From the NCBI GenBank assembly GCA_025455885.1, contig JALOLR010000008.1, positions 186,001 through 250,000 of the forward strand: a stretch of DNA of 64,000 bases, in the 5' to 3' direction. Of the stretch, positions 16,642 to 25,650 are shown piece by piece. Positions within the stretch are counted from its first letter, which is position 1; every line of letters begins with the position of its first letter. This DNA comes from Acidimicrobiales bacterium. Its GTDB lineage: Bacteria; Actinomycetota; Acidimicrobiia; Acidimicrobiales; Acidimicrobilacustridaceae. The notes below the pieces were generated by a model that was given only the letters and a program-made list of their open reading frames with translations, searched no databases and had not been told where the DNA came from. Both the position numbers and the translations under genes were made by a program.

Positions 16642-16682
16642 CCGACGCTCAGCCCCGCGAAGCCAGCACCGAAGCACGAATG

Positions 16683-16707
16683 TGGTCTGGTCTGGTCTGG
16701 TCTGGTC
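16683..16707. repeat. Five tandem TGGTC pentamers upstream of the toxin-antitoxin pair
   Basis: Five exact TGGTC units end 14 bases before the antitoxin start. The position overlaps the expected promoter and autoregulatory operator. Copy-number change would alter spacing there. Confidence 0.8.
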
Positions 16708-16721
16708 GGTAGTCTGAAGCC

Positions 16722-16958
16722 ATGCGCACCGTGAACGTGTCCGAGGCCAAGGCCAGCCTCAGCCAGCTTCTGGAACAGGTCCTCGCCGGCGAGAGCATCG
16801 CCATCGGCCGGCGGGGCCGGGCCGAGGTCCGGCTGGTGGCCATCGACCGGGAGGCCGAACCTCGGCCCCTCGGCGCCCTCGCCGTGCCCGACTACTGGAT
16901 GAGCGCCGACTTCGACGAACCCCTCGACGACGTCGAGAATGACTTCGACCCGTCGTGA
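16722..16958 (+). CDS. Type II antitoxin, Phd/YefM (prevent-host-death) family
   Basis: A 78-aa antitoxin. The first ~45 residues show the Phd/YefM fold (VNVSEAKASLSQLLEQVLAG, then IAIGRRGRAEVRLV), which dimerises and binds its operator. The acidic C-terminus (SADFDEPLDDVENDFDPS) is the unstructured part that should cover the toxin's active site. It overlaps the downstream PIN gene by four bases, the classic order of antitoxin then toxin. Likely autorepressed together with the toxin. Confidence 0.9.
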   Translation: MRTVNVSEAKASLSQLLEQVLAGESIAIGRRGRAEVRLVAIDREAEPRPLGALAVPDYWMSADFDEPLDDVENDFDPS

Positions 16959-17329
16959 AGCTGCTCCTCGACACCCACACCCTGATCTGGATGGCCACCG
17001 ACCCCGGGCAGCTCTCGGAACCGGCGGCCACGGCCATCACCGACCCGACCCACGACGTCTACGTGAGCGCAGTGAGCGGCTGGGAGATCTCCATCAAGCG
17101 AGCCCGAGGCCGGCTCCGGTTCCCCGACGTCAACCGCGAGATGCTGCGCGCCCTGCGCCTGACCGAGCTTCCGGTCACACTCCGCCACACCGCCGGGATC
17201 GCCGCGCTGCCCGACCACCACCGCGACCCGTTCGACCGGATGCTCGTCGCCCAGGCCCGCACCGACGACCTCACCATCGTCACCCGAGACCCGGCCATCG
17301 CCAGCTACGACGTCGCCGTCCACTGGTGA
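16955..17329 (+). CDS. VapC-type PIN-domain ribonuclease toxin
   Basis: A 124-aa PIN protein of normal length. Catalytic acidic residues are in place: Asp6 in LLLDTHTLIW, Glu in SGWEISIK (~residue 43), Asp in HHRDPFDRMLVAQA and Asp in TRDPAI. PIN toxins cleave tRNA or rRNA when the antitoxin is degraded. The GTG start overlaps the antitoxin stop (GTGA), so translation is coupled. It appears intact, unlike the PIN fragment at 2256-2447. Confidence 0.92.
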   Translation: MKLLLDTHTLIWMATDPGQLSEPAATAITDPTHDVYVSAVSGWEISIKRARGRLRFPDVNREMLRALRLTELPVTLRHTAGIAALPDHHRDPFDRMLVAQARTDDLTIVTRDPAIASYDVAVHW

Positions 17330-17533
17330 GCCCGCCGTCCGGCCGGCCGACGCCGGGATCCTCGGCGGCCGCCGTTCGACGACGACGCGCACCCTGACCG
17401 GTCGGGACGGGAGCGGGGCCTGGTCGAGGTGCGTGCCCCCCTCGACCCGAGCGACCGCACGCACTCAGGTCGCGCCACCCGCCGACGCAGTAGCGTCCGG
17501 CTCGCAGTCGCTGCTGACCCGGGGGGGAACGCG

Positions 17534-18907
17534 ATGACGCGACATCGAGTGCTGGTGGCCATCGCCGCGCTGGGCGTGCTGGCCGTGCTGGCCGCGTCGT
17601 GCAGCCGCACCGGTGACGAGGCCGCCGACACGACGGCGACCACCGCCGCGCCCGCCGCCGACGAACGCTGCGAGGGCCAGCAGCTCGAGGCCACCGAGGT
17701 AGGGGTCACGGCCGACACCATCACCATCACGGTGATGGCCGACACCGGCTCCCCGCTGGCGCCCGGGCTGTTCCAGGGCAACATCGACGCCGTCGAGGCC
17801 TTCGCCCGCAACATCAACGCCAACGGCGGCATCGCCTGTCGCCGACTGGTCGTCGCGACCTGGGACTCCAAGCTCACCCCCGAGGAGGCCAAGAACGGGC
17901 TCATCGTGGCCTGCGAGAGCAGCCTGGCCATGGTCGGCAACAACGCCCTGTTCAACCCCGACGTCACCCCGCTCACCGACTGCCCCGACCAGACCGGCGC
18001 CGTCACCGGCCTCCCCGACCTCGCCGCGTTCACCGCCGACCCCAACGAGCTGTGCGCCCCCACCATGTACACGGTGCAGGCCAAGGCCGAGCAGTGCCCC
18101 ATCCAACCCGGCGTGCGGCCCATCCAGTCCAACCTCAACTACTGGAAGTTCCTCGAGGGCCTCGACCCCGATCAGCGCGAGCTCTTCATGGTGCCCGGCG
18201 ACCTGCCCACCACCGTGCAGGCGGCCATGCCGCTCATCGAAGGGCAGCGCATGGCCGGGATCGACGTCGTCGAGACCCCCAAGGTCTCCGGTCGCGACGA
18301 ACAGGCCGCGTTCACCCCCCGGGTGCAGGAGACCACCACCAGCGGCGCCAACGCCGTGTTCAACAGCTCCAACGACGTGGCCATGATCAACATGCGCCGC
18401 GAGTACGACGCCCAGGGCGCCCGCGGCGTGGAGATCTGGGCCTGCACCCAGGCCTGCTACACGGAGACCTTCCGCTCCCAGGGCGCCGCCATGGACGGGA
18501 CCTACGTGGCGCTGCCGTTCCTGCCGTTCGAGGAGCGCGACGAGAACGCGGAGCTGGCCGCCTTCCTCGACAACGTCGGCGACCCCGACGCCTGGGGTGC
18601 GCAGGCCTGGCAGGCCGCGGTGCTCTTCCAGCAGACCATCGACCGGATCGTGGAACGCGACGGCCCCAACGGCATCACCCGGGCCAGGATGCTCGACACC
18701 CTCGCCTCCTTCGGCACCTTCGACGCCAACGGGTGGCTGGCGCCCAAACCGCTGGGCGGCATCTCCGACTGCGGGCTCGTGGTGCAGTTCACCGACGGGG
18801 AGTTCACCCGGGTCCAACCCACCACGCCGGGCACGTTCGAGTGCCACCCGGAGAACACGGTGACCATCGAGATCGACCCCGTCGCCGCCGCCGCCGCCCT
18901 CGACTGA
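17534..18907 (+). CDS. Substrate-binding lipoprotein, branched-chain amino acid ABC type (orphan)
   Basis: A 457-aa Peripla_BP_6-like protein. A lipoprotein signal ends at LAASC (Cys near residue 23). After a Thr/Ala linker come the LivK-like features: VGVTADTITITVMADTGSPL, AFARNINANGGIACRRL, and a late C-terminal lobe (LDTLASFGTFDANGWL). It would bind a small molecule outside the membrane. No permease or ATPase gene is adjacent, so it may use another transporter or serve in sensing. The ATG at 17534 gives the signal peptide directly. Confidence 0.87.
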   Translation: MTRHRVLVAIAALGVLAVLAASCSRTGDEAADTTATTAAPAADERCEGQQLEATEVGVTADTITITVMADTGSPLAPGLFQGNIDAVEAFARNINANGGIACRRLVVATWDSKLTPEEAKNGLIVACESSLAMVGNNALFNPDVTPLTDCPDQTGAVTGLPDLAAFTADPNELCAPTMYTVQAKAEQCPIQPGVRPIQSNLNYWKFLEGLDPDQRELFMVPGDLPTTVQAAMPLIEGQRMAGIDVVETPKVSGRDEQAAFTPRVQETTTSGANAVFNSSNDVAMINMRREYDAQGARGVEIWACTQACYTETFRSQGAAMDGTYVALPFLPFEERDENAELAAFLDNVGDPDAWGAQAWQAAVLFQQTIDRIVERDGPNGITRARMLDTLASFGTFDANGWLAPKPLGGISDCGLVVQFTDGEFTRVQPTTPGTFECHPENTVTIEIDPVAAAAALD

Positions 18908-19034
18908 GACCCCCGGACAGGGCGCCACCGCCCACCACCGGCGCACGACGGCCGGCTGGCCGGGCCGGGAAGGGACGGCGAGGGTCCACCCGATGGCACC
19001 ATGGATGACGAGACACGACGAACGGGGGCCCTCC

Positions 19035-19145
19035 ATGACCACAGCCGACGCGCCACACGAGGCGACGGGACCATCGGCGGGCGTGAAGGTGCTCGGCCCG
19101 GCCGACCGCACCGCCGAGCACCGCGCCACCGGCGTCGTGGCCTGA
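19035..19145 (+). CDS. Possible 36-aa peptide or gene remnant
   Basis: A short frame from an ATG at 19035, preceded by a GGGGGCCCTCC stretch, to TGA at 19143-19145. The product (ending KVLGPADRTAEHRATGVVA) has no recognised motif. It may be a decayed gene start or leader of the cupin gene, or nothing. Reported with low confidence because the 250-bp gap otherwise has no content. Confidence 0.2.
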   Translation: MTTADAPHEATGPSAGVKVLGPADRTAEHRATGVVA

Positions 19146-19160
19146 GCGCCGGACTCGTCC

Positions 19161-19514
19161 ATGCGCTACCTCCACCTCGTCGACGCCGCCGACGGCTCGG
19201 CCTTCGCCCCCGACGGCGAACTCGACTTCGACCAGGGCGACTTCGCCCCGCCCGGCCCACCGATGGGCATCGCCACCGACACCGGGGTGCCCAACCTGAT
19301 GTTCATCCGCATGGAAGCCGGGTGGAGCGACGCCGCCCACCCCGCCCCGGCCCGCCAGTGGATGCTCGTGATGTCCGGCCGGGGGGAGACCACCGCCGGC
19401 GGCGAGACCCGCCAGTGGCAGGCCGGCGACGTGGTGCTCGTCGAGGACACCTCGGCGCCCGGCCACGCCACCACCGTGTTTGAAGACGCCGTCCTCGCCG
19501 TCGTGCGCTTCTGA
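19161..19514 (+). CDS. Cupin-domain protein
   Basis: A 117-aa single-domain protein with a small beta-barrel pattern: GVPNLMFIRMEAGW, then HPAPARQWMLVMSGRGETTAGG (read as two short strands), QWQAGDVVLVEDTSAPGHAT. The His and Gln positions of cupin motif 1 are partly kept, and motif 2 has GHAT. It is probably a metal-binding or sugar-type cupin of unknown substrate. It converges with the next gene, leaving only 7 bp between stops. Confidence 0.8.
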   Translation: MRYLHLVDAADGSAFAPDGELDFDQGDFAPPGPPMGIATDTGVPNLMFIRMEAGWSDAAHPAPARQWMLVMSGRGETTAGGETRQWQAGDVVLVEDTSAPGHATTVFEDAVLAVVRF

Positions 19515-19521
19515 CCGACGC

Positions 19522-21072
19522 TCAGCGCCGGGCGCCGAGCACCGCCTTGGCGCACCGGGGACCGCCGGCCAGCGCCCCGCCGATCCCGTGGCCCGTCGTC
19601 GTGCTGGCCCCCACCAGGAACAGCCCCGGCAACGCCGTCGTGTACCCGGGCCGGTTCAACCCGAACTGCTCCGGCGTCGCCGCGATCCCGTACGACGTGC
19701 CGCCCGTCGAGCGCACGAAGCGCTCGTGGGTGACCGGCGTGGCGCACTCCTCGTGGACGATCGACGCCTCGAGTCCCGGGATCACCCGCTCCGCCCGGGC
19801 GATCAGCAGGTCACGCACCTCCTGCTTGCGGGCCCGGTAGGCCTCGTTGGTGCGGTACCGCTCCCCCGCCGCCGGGCCGCCGCCGTGCAGACCCCACCAG
19901 GCGTGGTCGGCGGGCACCAGCGTCATCACCTGCACGTTGGTCTGGCCCGGCGCGCACAACCGGGTGTTGGTCGGGTCCTTCAACGACGCCGAGGTGATGT
20001 AGGTCATCGGTCGGTCCGACAGCTCCCCGGCGAAGAGCCGCTCGTACTCGGCCTCCACGTCGTCGCCCAACATCCACAGGTTGGTGTTGGGCATCTCGTC
20101 GGCCAGGTCACGATCCAGGATCAGGTAGACGACGAACAACGGCAGGGTCATCTCGTAGCCCTCGGCGGCGGCCACCACCTCGTCGGGCAGCACCCCCGGC
20201 GGCACCAGGCGGGTGAGTGTGGCCTTCAGGTCGGCGTTGGACACCACCGCCGGGGCCCGGATCACCTCCGGCACCCCCGCCGCCCGCTTCGACGACGGCA
20301 CGTGCAGGCGCACCCCGGCCACCGCCGGACCGTCCGGCCCGGGCTCGACGAGGATCTCCTCCACCGGGGTCTGCAACAGGATCGTGCCCCCGTGGGCGGT
20401 CACCACCTCGGCCAGGCGGTCGGCGATCACCTGCCCCCCGCCCTCGGGGTAGTACGCGCCCTTCAGGTAGTGCATCACCAACACGGCGTGCAACAGCAAC
20501 GACACCCTCGACGGGGGCAGCGCGTACGTGCCGTGCTGGCCCGACAGCACGGTGCGCAACCGGGGTGACAGCGCCAGCTCGTCGAACACCTCGCCGAGCG
20601 TGGTCGACAGGTGCGCGACCACCACCGGCCCAGGGCCCCGGCCGGTCAGCTCGGCGTCGATGCCCACCACCACGTCGAGGTAGCCGTCGATGCCCGCCCC
20701 CTCGTCGGGGAACGTCTCGTGCAGCCGCGCCCGGAACGCGTCCACATCCTTCGGCACCGCGAAGCGGGTGCCGTCGTCGAACACGAACGTGTCGAACCCG
20801 TCGGGGTCCATCTCCCGGTAGGTGAGCTCGATGCCGAGCGACCCCAGCACCCGGGGGATGGAACCGCCCGGCCCGCAGTCGCCGATGTAGTGCAGGCCCA
20901 CGTCGAACTCGTAGCCGTCGTGGGTGAACACCGTCCCGTTGCCGCCCGCCACCGAGTGGCGGTCGACGACCACCACCCGCTCGCCGGCCATCGCCAGGTG
21001 GGCGGCGGTGCACAACCCGCCGAGCCCCGCACCGACGACCACCACGTCGACCTCATCGGGGTAGTCGGTCAC
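19522..21072 (-). CDS. FAD-dependent phytoene-desaturase/carotenoid-isomerase-like oxidoreductase
   Basis: A 516-aa flavoprotein. The FAD-binding fold is at the N-terminus: VVVVGAGLGGLCTAAHLAMAG then VVVVDRH, followed by AGGNGTVFTHDGYEFDVGLHYIG, a CrtI/retinol-saturase signature. The C-terminal GLFLVGASTTTGHGIGGALAGG is the second FAD motif. It acts on polyprenyl or retinoid-like chains. The GTG at 21072 starts two residues before the first strand; upstream residues are Arg/Pro-rich and not protein-like. No other carotenoid genes are near. Confidence 0.87.
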   Translation of the reverse strand: MTDYPDEVDVVVVGAGLGGLCTAAHLAMAGERVVVVDRHSVAGGNGTVFTHDGYEFDVGLHYIGDCGPGGSIPRVLGSLGIELTYREMDPDGFDTFVFDDGTRFAVPKDVDAFRARLHETFPDEGAGIDGYLDVVVGIDAELTGRGPGPVVVAHLSTTLGEVFDELALSPRLRTVLSGQHGTYALPPSRVSLLLHAVLVMHYLKGAYYPEGGGQVIADRLAEVVTAHGGTILLQTPVEEILVEPGPDGPAVAGVRLHVPSSKRAAGVPEVIRAPAVVSNADLKATLTRLVPPGVLPDEVVAAAEGYEMTLPLFVVYLILDRDLADEMPNTNLWMLGDDVEAEYERLFAGELSDRPMTYITSASLKDPTNTRLCAPGQTNVQVMTLVPADHAWWGLHGGGPAAGERYRTNEAYRARKQEVRDLLIARAERVIPGLEASIVHEECATPVTHERFVRSTGGTSYGIAATPEQFGLNRPGYTTALPGLFLVGASTTTGHGIGGALAGGPRCAKAVLGARR

Positions 21073-21209
21073 GTCCGGAACTGTACGCACGATCCCGGCG
21101 ACCAGCCCGACGCCAGCCGGCCAGTCCTGGCCGTCGCCGGGGAAAGCCACGACTCCCCTCGGCGACGACCACGCGGTCGCCGAAGCCACGAGCCGTGGCT
21201 CCGGCGGTC

Positions 21210-21824
21210 TCAGCCGAGGCGCTCCTCGACGAGCTGACCGACGGCCACCAGCTCGGCGCCGGTCACGAGGCGGGAGGTTGCAGCATCGATCTCGACACCT
21301 TGCAGCACACTCCACGCCTGATCGCCGACGACGAGATCCAGCACGCCGTCCTGGTCGTAGATGATGGCCTGGCCCAGCTCGGGCACCTCGGACACGTCGT
21401 CGTACTGTCCCCGCCGGACCGGCTCGGTGGACTCGAAGAGTGCACGGTCGCCGAGATAGGTGATGGACACGATCGCGGGCTCCATCGTGATCGTCGGTCC
21501 GGCGATGGTGATCGTGTAGTCACAGTTGGGGACCGGGACGACGTCGTTCGGGGTCGCGGTGATCGGGTCGGCCCCGGTGATGACCGCCTGGACGTCGGCG
21601 GCGGGGATCTCCTTGCACACGTCGACCTCCGGGATGCCGTCGCTCCCATCGGAGCTCTCCGACGCACCGGCGGCGGAGGAGCCGGCCCCGGACGCAGGAG
21701 CCTCCACGGCCTGGCCGGCCGAGTCGGACGTGTCGTTGCTGCTCCCCCCACCGCACGCCGTGACGGCGACGGCGAGAGCGGTGGCCAGCGACATCCCAAG
21801 AAGGCGAACGCAGAGTCGGTTCAT
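21210..21824 (-). CDS. DUF3558-like lipoprotein (paralogue A)
   Basis: A 204-aa secreted lipoprotein. The signal peptide ends in AVTAC (Cys24), followed by a Gly/Ser/Ala linker to ~65. The mature domain starts VDVCKEIPAADVQAVITGADP and contains NCDYTI, typical of DUF3558-like actinobacterial lipoproteins with one disulphide. A closely similar gene sits directly upstream (21875-22486), so this is a tandem duplication. GGAG precedes the ATG by about 10 bases. Role unknown; DUF3558 proteins are mostly envelope-associated. Confidence 0.8.
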   Translation of the reverse strand: MNRLCVRLLGMSLATALAVAVTACGGGSSNDTSDSAGQAVEAPASGAGSSAAGASESSDGSDGIPEVDVCKEIPAADVQAVITGADPITATPNDVVPVPNCDYTITIAGPTITMEPAIVSITYLGDRALFESTEPVRRGQYDDVSEVPELGQAIIYDQDGVLDLVVGDQAWSVLQGVEIDAATSRLVTGAELVAVGQLVEERLG

Positions 21825-21874
21825 GATGGTCTCTCCAGTGGTCGGTGGTGTCGTGAACTCGGACGGGTCGGAAC

Positions 21875-22486
21875 TCAGGTCAGGCGTTGCTCGACGAGGG
21901 CGGCCAGCGCCACCATCTCGTCCGAGGTCACGGGGCGCGTCGTGTCGCCCGGGACATCGTTCATGGCGATCAGTCGCCAGCTGTCGGAGCCCACCATCAG
22001 CTCGACTGTGCTGTTGGCCTCGTACCCGTAGGCCTTCGCGAATCCCGGGAGGTCGGCGGTGTCGGGCCAGGTCCTGACGGCGTTCTCCCGCTGGATGTCG
22101 TAGGAGGCCTCGTCACCCGCGTAGGTCAGATAGATCACCGTCTGCTGGCCGGCACCGTCGGCGACGTACTCGCAGTGCGGGACCTTGATCAGCTCGGGCC
22201 GGGAGATCGCGGTGAGCGGCCCGGCGTCCGCGAGGAGGGCCCGCACGTCGGCCGCCGGGACCAACCGGCACACGTCGACCTCGGTTGCTCCGGCCGAGGA
22301 CCCACCCGTCGTCCCCACGGGCACGCTGGTGCCCGAGCCGAGGGCCCCGGAACCCGAGTCCGCATCCACGGCAACGGGCTGGGTTCCACCGGGGTCAGCC
22401 TGGTCGGCGCTCTCGCCCCCGCACGCGGCCACGCTCGCGGCGAGGGCGAGGGCCACACCGGTCATCACGATCCGACGGCGGCTCAC
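21875..22486 (-). CDS. DUF3558-like lipoprotein (paralogue B)
   Basis: A 203-aa lipoprotein with signal peptide ending SVAAC (Cys near 21), a Gly/Ser linker and a domain starting VDVCRLVPAADVRALLADAGP with HCEYVA, clearly paralogous to the protein encoded just downstream. The GTG at 22486 overlaps the stop of the small upstream gene by four bases (GTGA), so those two are coupled. The last residues (MVALAALVEQRLT) match the paralogue's (LVAVGQLVEERLG). Confidence 0.8.
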   Translation of the reverse strand: MSRRRIVMTGVALALAASVAACGGESADQADPGGTQPVAVDADSGSGALGSGTSVPVGTTGGSSAGATEVDVCRLVPAADVRALLADAGPLTAISRPELIKVPHCEYVADGAGQQTVIYLTYAGDEASYDIQRENAVRTWPDTADLPGFAKAYGYEANSTVELMVGSDSWRLIAMNDVPGDTTRPVTSDEMVALAALVEQRLT

Positions 22487-22731
22487 GACGCCCCCTCGGG
22501 CGAGGGACCGCGATCGGCGGCGTCGGGGAGACCTCGCTCCGGATCCGATCGGACCGGCGAGAAGAACGTGTCCATCGCGTCCGACGGTGTCCGCAGCGCC
22601 GCATCGACCCGCACCAGGTCGGCGTCCCCCAGGTCGTAGGCCTCCAACGCCGCTGCCGGGTCCTGCTCCACCGCACGGCGGAAGTCGTCGTCGACCGCCA
22701 GTCGCTCGAGAAGGTCGTCGATCTTCGCCAC
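22483..22731 (-). CDS. Small helical protein resembling Os1348/Nif11-type NHLP leaders
   Basis: An 82-aa protein starting at GTG 22731. Residues ~2-46 (IDDLLERLAVDDDFRRAV, then DPAAALEAYDLGDADLVRVDAAL) follow the pattern of Os1348/Nif11-type domains: a short helix, fR..l..DP..aL..y.L...dl. Such domains are leaders of RiPP precursors, but here no Gly-Gly cleavage site or modifying enzyme is seen; the Pro/Ser-rich tail ([18 protein letters not shown]) is not an obvious core peptide. It is coupled to the lipoprotein genes. The similarity is short and the role uncertain. Confidence 0.55.
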   Translation of the reverse strand: MAKIDDLLERLAVDDDFRRAVEQDPAAALEAYDLGDADLVRVDAALRTPSDAMDTFFSPVRSDPERGLPDAADRGPSPEGAS

Positions 22732-22825
22732 GCAGACGAGCCTGAAGACCGAACCGCACGGACGCAATGGACGTGGGTACTCAACTCTGCGTGAGCACTA
22801 CCCAATCTCCCGAGGGGGTCACGGA

Positions 22826-25447
22826 TCAGAGCGCCCCGTCGAGCTGGTCCCGCGACGAGATGGCCAGTTTGGAGAACGCCCGGTAGAGATGGTTCTCGAC
22901 CGTGCGTTCCGACAGCACGAGATGGGTCGAGATCTTCCGGTTGGACCAGCCCTGACCCGCGAGCTCTGCGATCTCCCGCTCCCGTGACGTCAGCGCCGAC
23001 CGCTCGAGGACCGGCCGCACCAACGGGGTCACCAGCCCCTGGCAGCGCCGCAGCTCGGCGCGCAGGGCGGTGAGGGATCTCTGCGCCGCGTCGCCGGCCC
23101 CGGCGCCCTCGCGGGCGGACCACGCCAACGCGAACCAGTCCGCGGCGATGGGCGCCCAGCCCTCGGCCGACGCCTCGCCGGCGGCCGCCTCGATGGCCTC
23201 GCCGTCTCCGGCGACGGCAACCTCGATCAGGCGGCGGCGACGCTCCACGACCGGGTCGAGTCCGCGGGGAACCCCGGCCATCGCCGCCTCCGCCTCGGCC
23301 GAGGAGCCGAGGCGTACGAGGTCGACGGCCCCGGCGCTGACCTCGCACCACCGGTGGTCCGTCGCCGCCCGCACGAGGGCGTCGGGCAGACAGGCGTGGT
23401 CGGCGAGACGATCACCGATCCCCGAGGCACCCACGAGGGATTCGGCCCAGGCCAGGGCCCGAGCGACGATGATGTTCTGTCCTTCGAAACCATCAGCCCG
23501 GTAGTCGGCGAGACGGTCGATGGCCGCGATCGTCGAGAAGGCGTCGCCCCGGAATGCCGCCGCCAACACGACGCGGGCCCCGGCCCGACGGGCCATCCCC
23601 GGCAGATCGAGGTCGGACCAGATCAGCTCCGCCTCGGTCAGATCGGCCATCGCGTCGTCGAAACGACCCTGCTCCACCCGGACCTGACCCCGGATGAGCG
23701 AGGCCCAACCACGGGGTTGCGGCGCGGGTGCGCCGAGGGCCAACTGGTACAGCAGCTCCGCCAGCTCGTCGGCGGACGCGAGCTGGCCGGCGGCGATCCG
23801 GCACGCAGTGTGAGCGACCAGGTGGATGCCGGCATCCCCGATGAAGCGCACCGGGGACTCGAGGGCGTCGAGCAGCGCAGCCTCGGCCAGCTCGGCGCCA
23901 CTCGACGGTCGACCGGTCTCGCATCGGGCCATCTCGACCGCCAGGGCAGCGGTGGTGCGGACCGCCGGTTCCTCGTGGTCCAGCAGCGGCGCGACGGCGG
24001 CCTCCACCCCGGCCACCTCGCCCGCGAGGTAGTCGAACACCCCTCGCTGGGCCACCATGAGATCAGCCCACGGACTGCCGGCCAGACGATCACGCGTCGA
24101 CGACAGGACGGCACGCGCCTCGTCGACCCCTCCGTCCGCCCACCAGATCTGCTCGGCTTCGCGATGAGCCAGCGCGGCCACGTCACGGTCGGACGCCGCG
24201 ACGTGGGCGTACCGACGCAGCACAGCCCGCGCCGTGGCCTGGTCGCCCGACCCTGTCGAGCTCCACGAGGCGAGGAGCACCGCCTCGGGCGTGACGACGC
24301 GAGCACATGACGCCAAGGCCAGCTGCGCCGAGCGGACGAGATCACCGCCGGTGCGGAGGAAGTCGGCCGAAGCCAGGAGGCGGTCCGCGGAAAGGTCGTC
24401 ACCGCTCTCGAAGCGCCACAACGTGGCCCGGGTCTTCGTCTCGGGGCGCTGATCCGACCCGCGCTCGACGAGCTCCGCCAATCGACGGGAATGGCGCAGC
24501 CTGGCCACCCTCGGCATCTGCGAACCCAGCACCTCGGAATGGATCGGGTGCGCGCACTCCACGATCAGGTCGGCGGCTTCGCCCCGAACGGTCACCAACC
24601 CGACGCGCTCGAGATCCTCGACCGGCGCGAGCGCGTCGAGCTCGACGAGCTCGGCCAGGCCGAGAGGCCCGGCGAGGGCCAGCAACTCGAGCGTGTCCCG
24701 GGCACGCTGATCGAGAGCCGCCAGCCGCGCCGCGACGAGATCGAGGAGCGCCGGGTCCACCACGAGCTCGCGTTCGAGCCGCCAGAGGCCGATCCGCTGG
24801 ACCAGGATCCCGGCGTCGATCGCTCCCTCGGTGAGCTCTCGCAGCACCAACGGGTTCCCGCCGGCCGACACCGCGAGTCGTCGGGCGGTGGCGCCGTCGA
24901 CCGGCCCGTCGAGCGCGGCCTGGAGCAGGTCGATGGAGACCTCCACGGGAAGCGGTTCGAGCACGATCCGATCGATCTCGACATCCCTGGCGAGGGACGC
25001 AACGGCACGCGGCAGGGACTCCCCGGCACGAACGGTGAGCGCCAGACGCACCCGACCATCGAGGGCCAACTGGCAGAGCAGCGAGGACGATCCGTCGTCG
25101 AGGAGGTGGACATCGTCGACCTGGAGCACCGGTGGAGCCACGGTCCCGCTCCGGTTCGACGCATCGCCGACCAGCGCGGCCACGACCGACGTGACCGACG
25201 GGGCCGCCTCGTTCCCGGAGCGGAATCCCAGAAAGGGCGCGAAGGGGAGCGACACCGCGGCGGCGGCACCCGCCACCCGGCCGGTGCGAACGCCGGAACC
25301 ATCCAGCGCCGCGACCACCTCGCTCACCAGCCTCGTCTTGCCGATGCCCGCGTCGCCGACGACCAGCTGGACCCGATCCGCCTCCAGCCCCTCGAGGATG
25401 CGCTGTCGCTGTCGATCACGCCCCCGCAGCGGCCAGACCCGGCTCAC
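22826..25447 (-). CDS. Large ATP-binding LuxR-family regulator (LAL/MalT type)
   Basis: An 873-aa STAND-type regulator. The N-terminal ATPase has Walker A VVGDAGIGKTRLVSEV at ~30-45 and Walker B LQVDDVHLLDD; a long helical-repeat middle follows; the last 60 residues are a LuxR helix-turn-helix (LTSREREIAELAGQGWSNRK, then LSERTVENHLYRAFSKL). It would activate transcription after binding an inducer and ATP. It heads the leftward group with the NHLP-like and lipoprotein genes (95 bp gap) and is divergent from the acyl-CoA ligase gene, so either could be its target. GTG start at 25447; in-frame upstream start at 25492 is possible. Confidence 0.88.
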   Translation of the reverse strand: MSRVWPLRGRDRQRQRILEGLEADRVQLVVGDAGIGKTRLVSEVVAALDGSGVRTGRVAGAAAAVSLPFAPFLGFRSGNEAAPSVTSVVAALVGDASNRSGTVAPPVLQVDDVHLLDDGSSSLLCQLALDGRVRLALTVRAGESLPRAVASLARDVEIDRIVLEPLPVEVSIDLLQAALDGPVDGATARRLAVSAGGNPLVLRELTEGAIDAGILVQRIGLWRLERELVVDPALLDLVAARLAALDQRARDTLELLALAGPLGLAELVELDALAPVEDLERVGLVTVRGEAADLIVECAHPIHSEVLGSQMPRVARLRHSRRLAELVERGSDQRPETKTRATLWRFESGDDLSADRLLASADFLRTGGDLVRSAQLALASCARVVTPEAVLLASWSSTGSGDQATARAVLRRYAHVAASDRDVAALAHREAEQIWWADGGVDEARAVLSSTRDRLAGSPWADLMVAQRGVFDYLAGEVAGVEAAVAPLLDHEEPAVRTTAALAVEMARCETGRPSSGAELAEAALLDALESPVRFIGDAGIHLVAHTACRIAAGQLASADELAELLYQLALGAPAPQPRGWASLIRGQVRVEQGRFDDAMADLTEAELIWSDLDLPGMARRAGARVVLAAAFRGDAFSTIAAIDRLADYRADGFEGQNIIVARALAWAESLVGASGIGDRLADHACLPDALVRAATDHRWCEVSAGAVDLVRLGSSAEAEAAMAGVPRGLDPVVERRRRLIEVAVAGDGEAIEAAAGEASAEGWAPIAADWFALAWSAREGAGAGDAAQRSLTALRAELRRCQGLVTPLVRPVLERSALTSREREIAELAGQGWSNRKISTHLVLSERTVENHLYRAFSKLAISSRDQLDGAL

Positions 25448-25650
25448 GGGCCGAACGTAGCACCCGGTCGCCGACGCCAGCCCAGCCCGCAAGGCACGGT
25501 GAGCGTCGGCACGACATCTCGATCTCGCCCGCGGCGCGACCTCGTCGCCTGAAGGCCTCGCAGTGCATCCTCGACGACGAACGGCCGTCGGGTCGCGAAA
25601 CTACGCTCACCGGACGAGGCCGGGGGGCCTCGACACCCACGGAGGCGACG

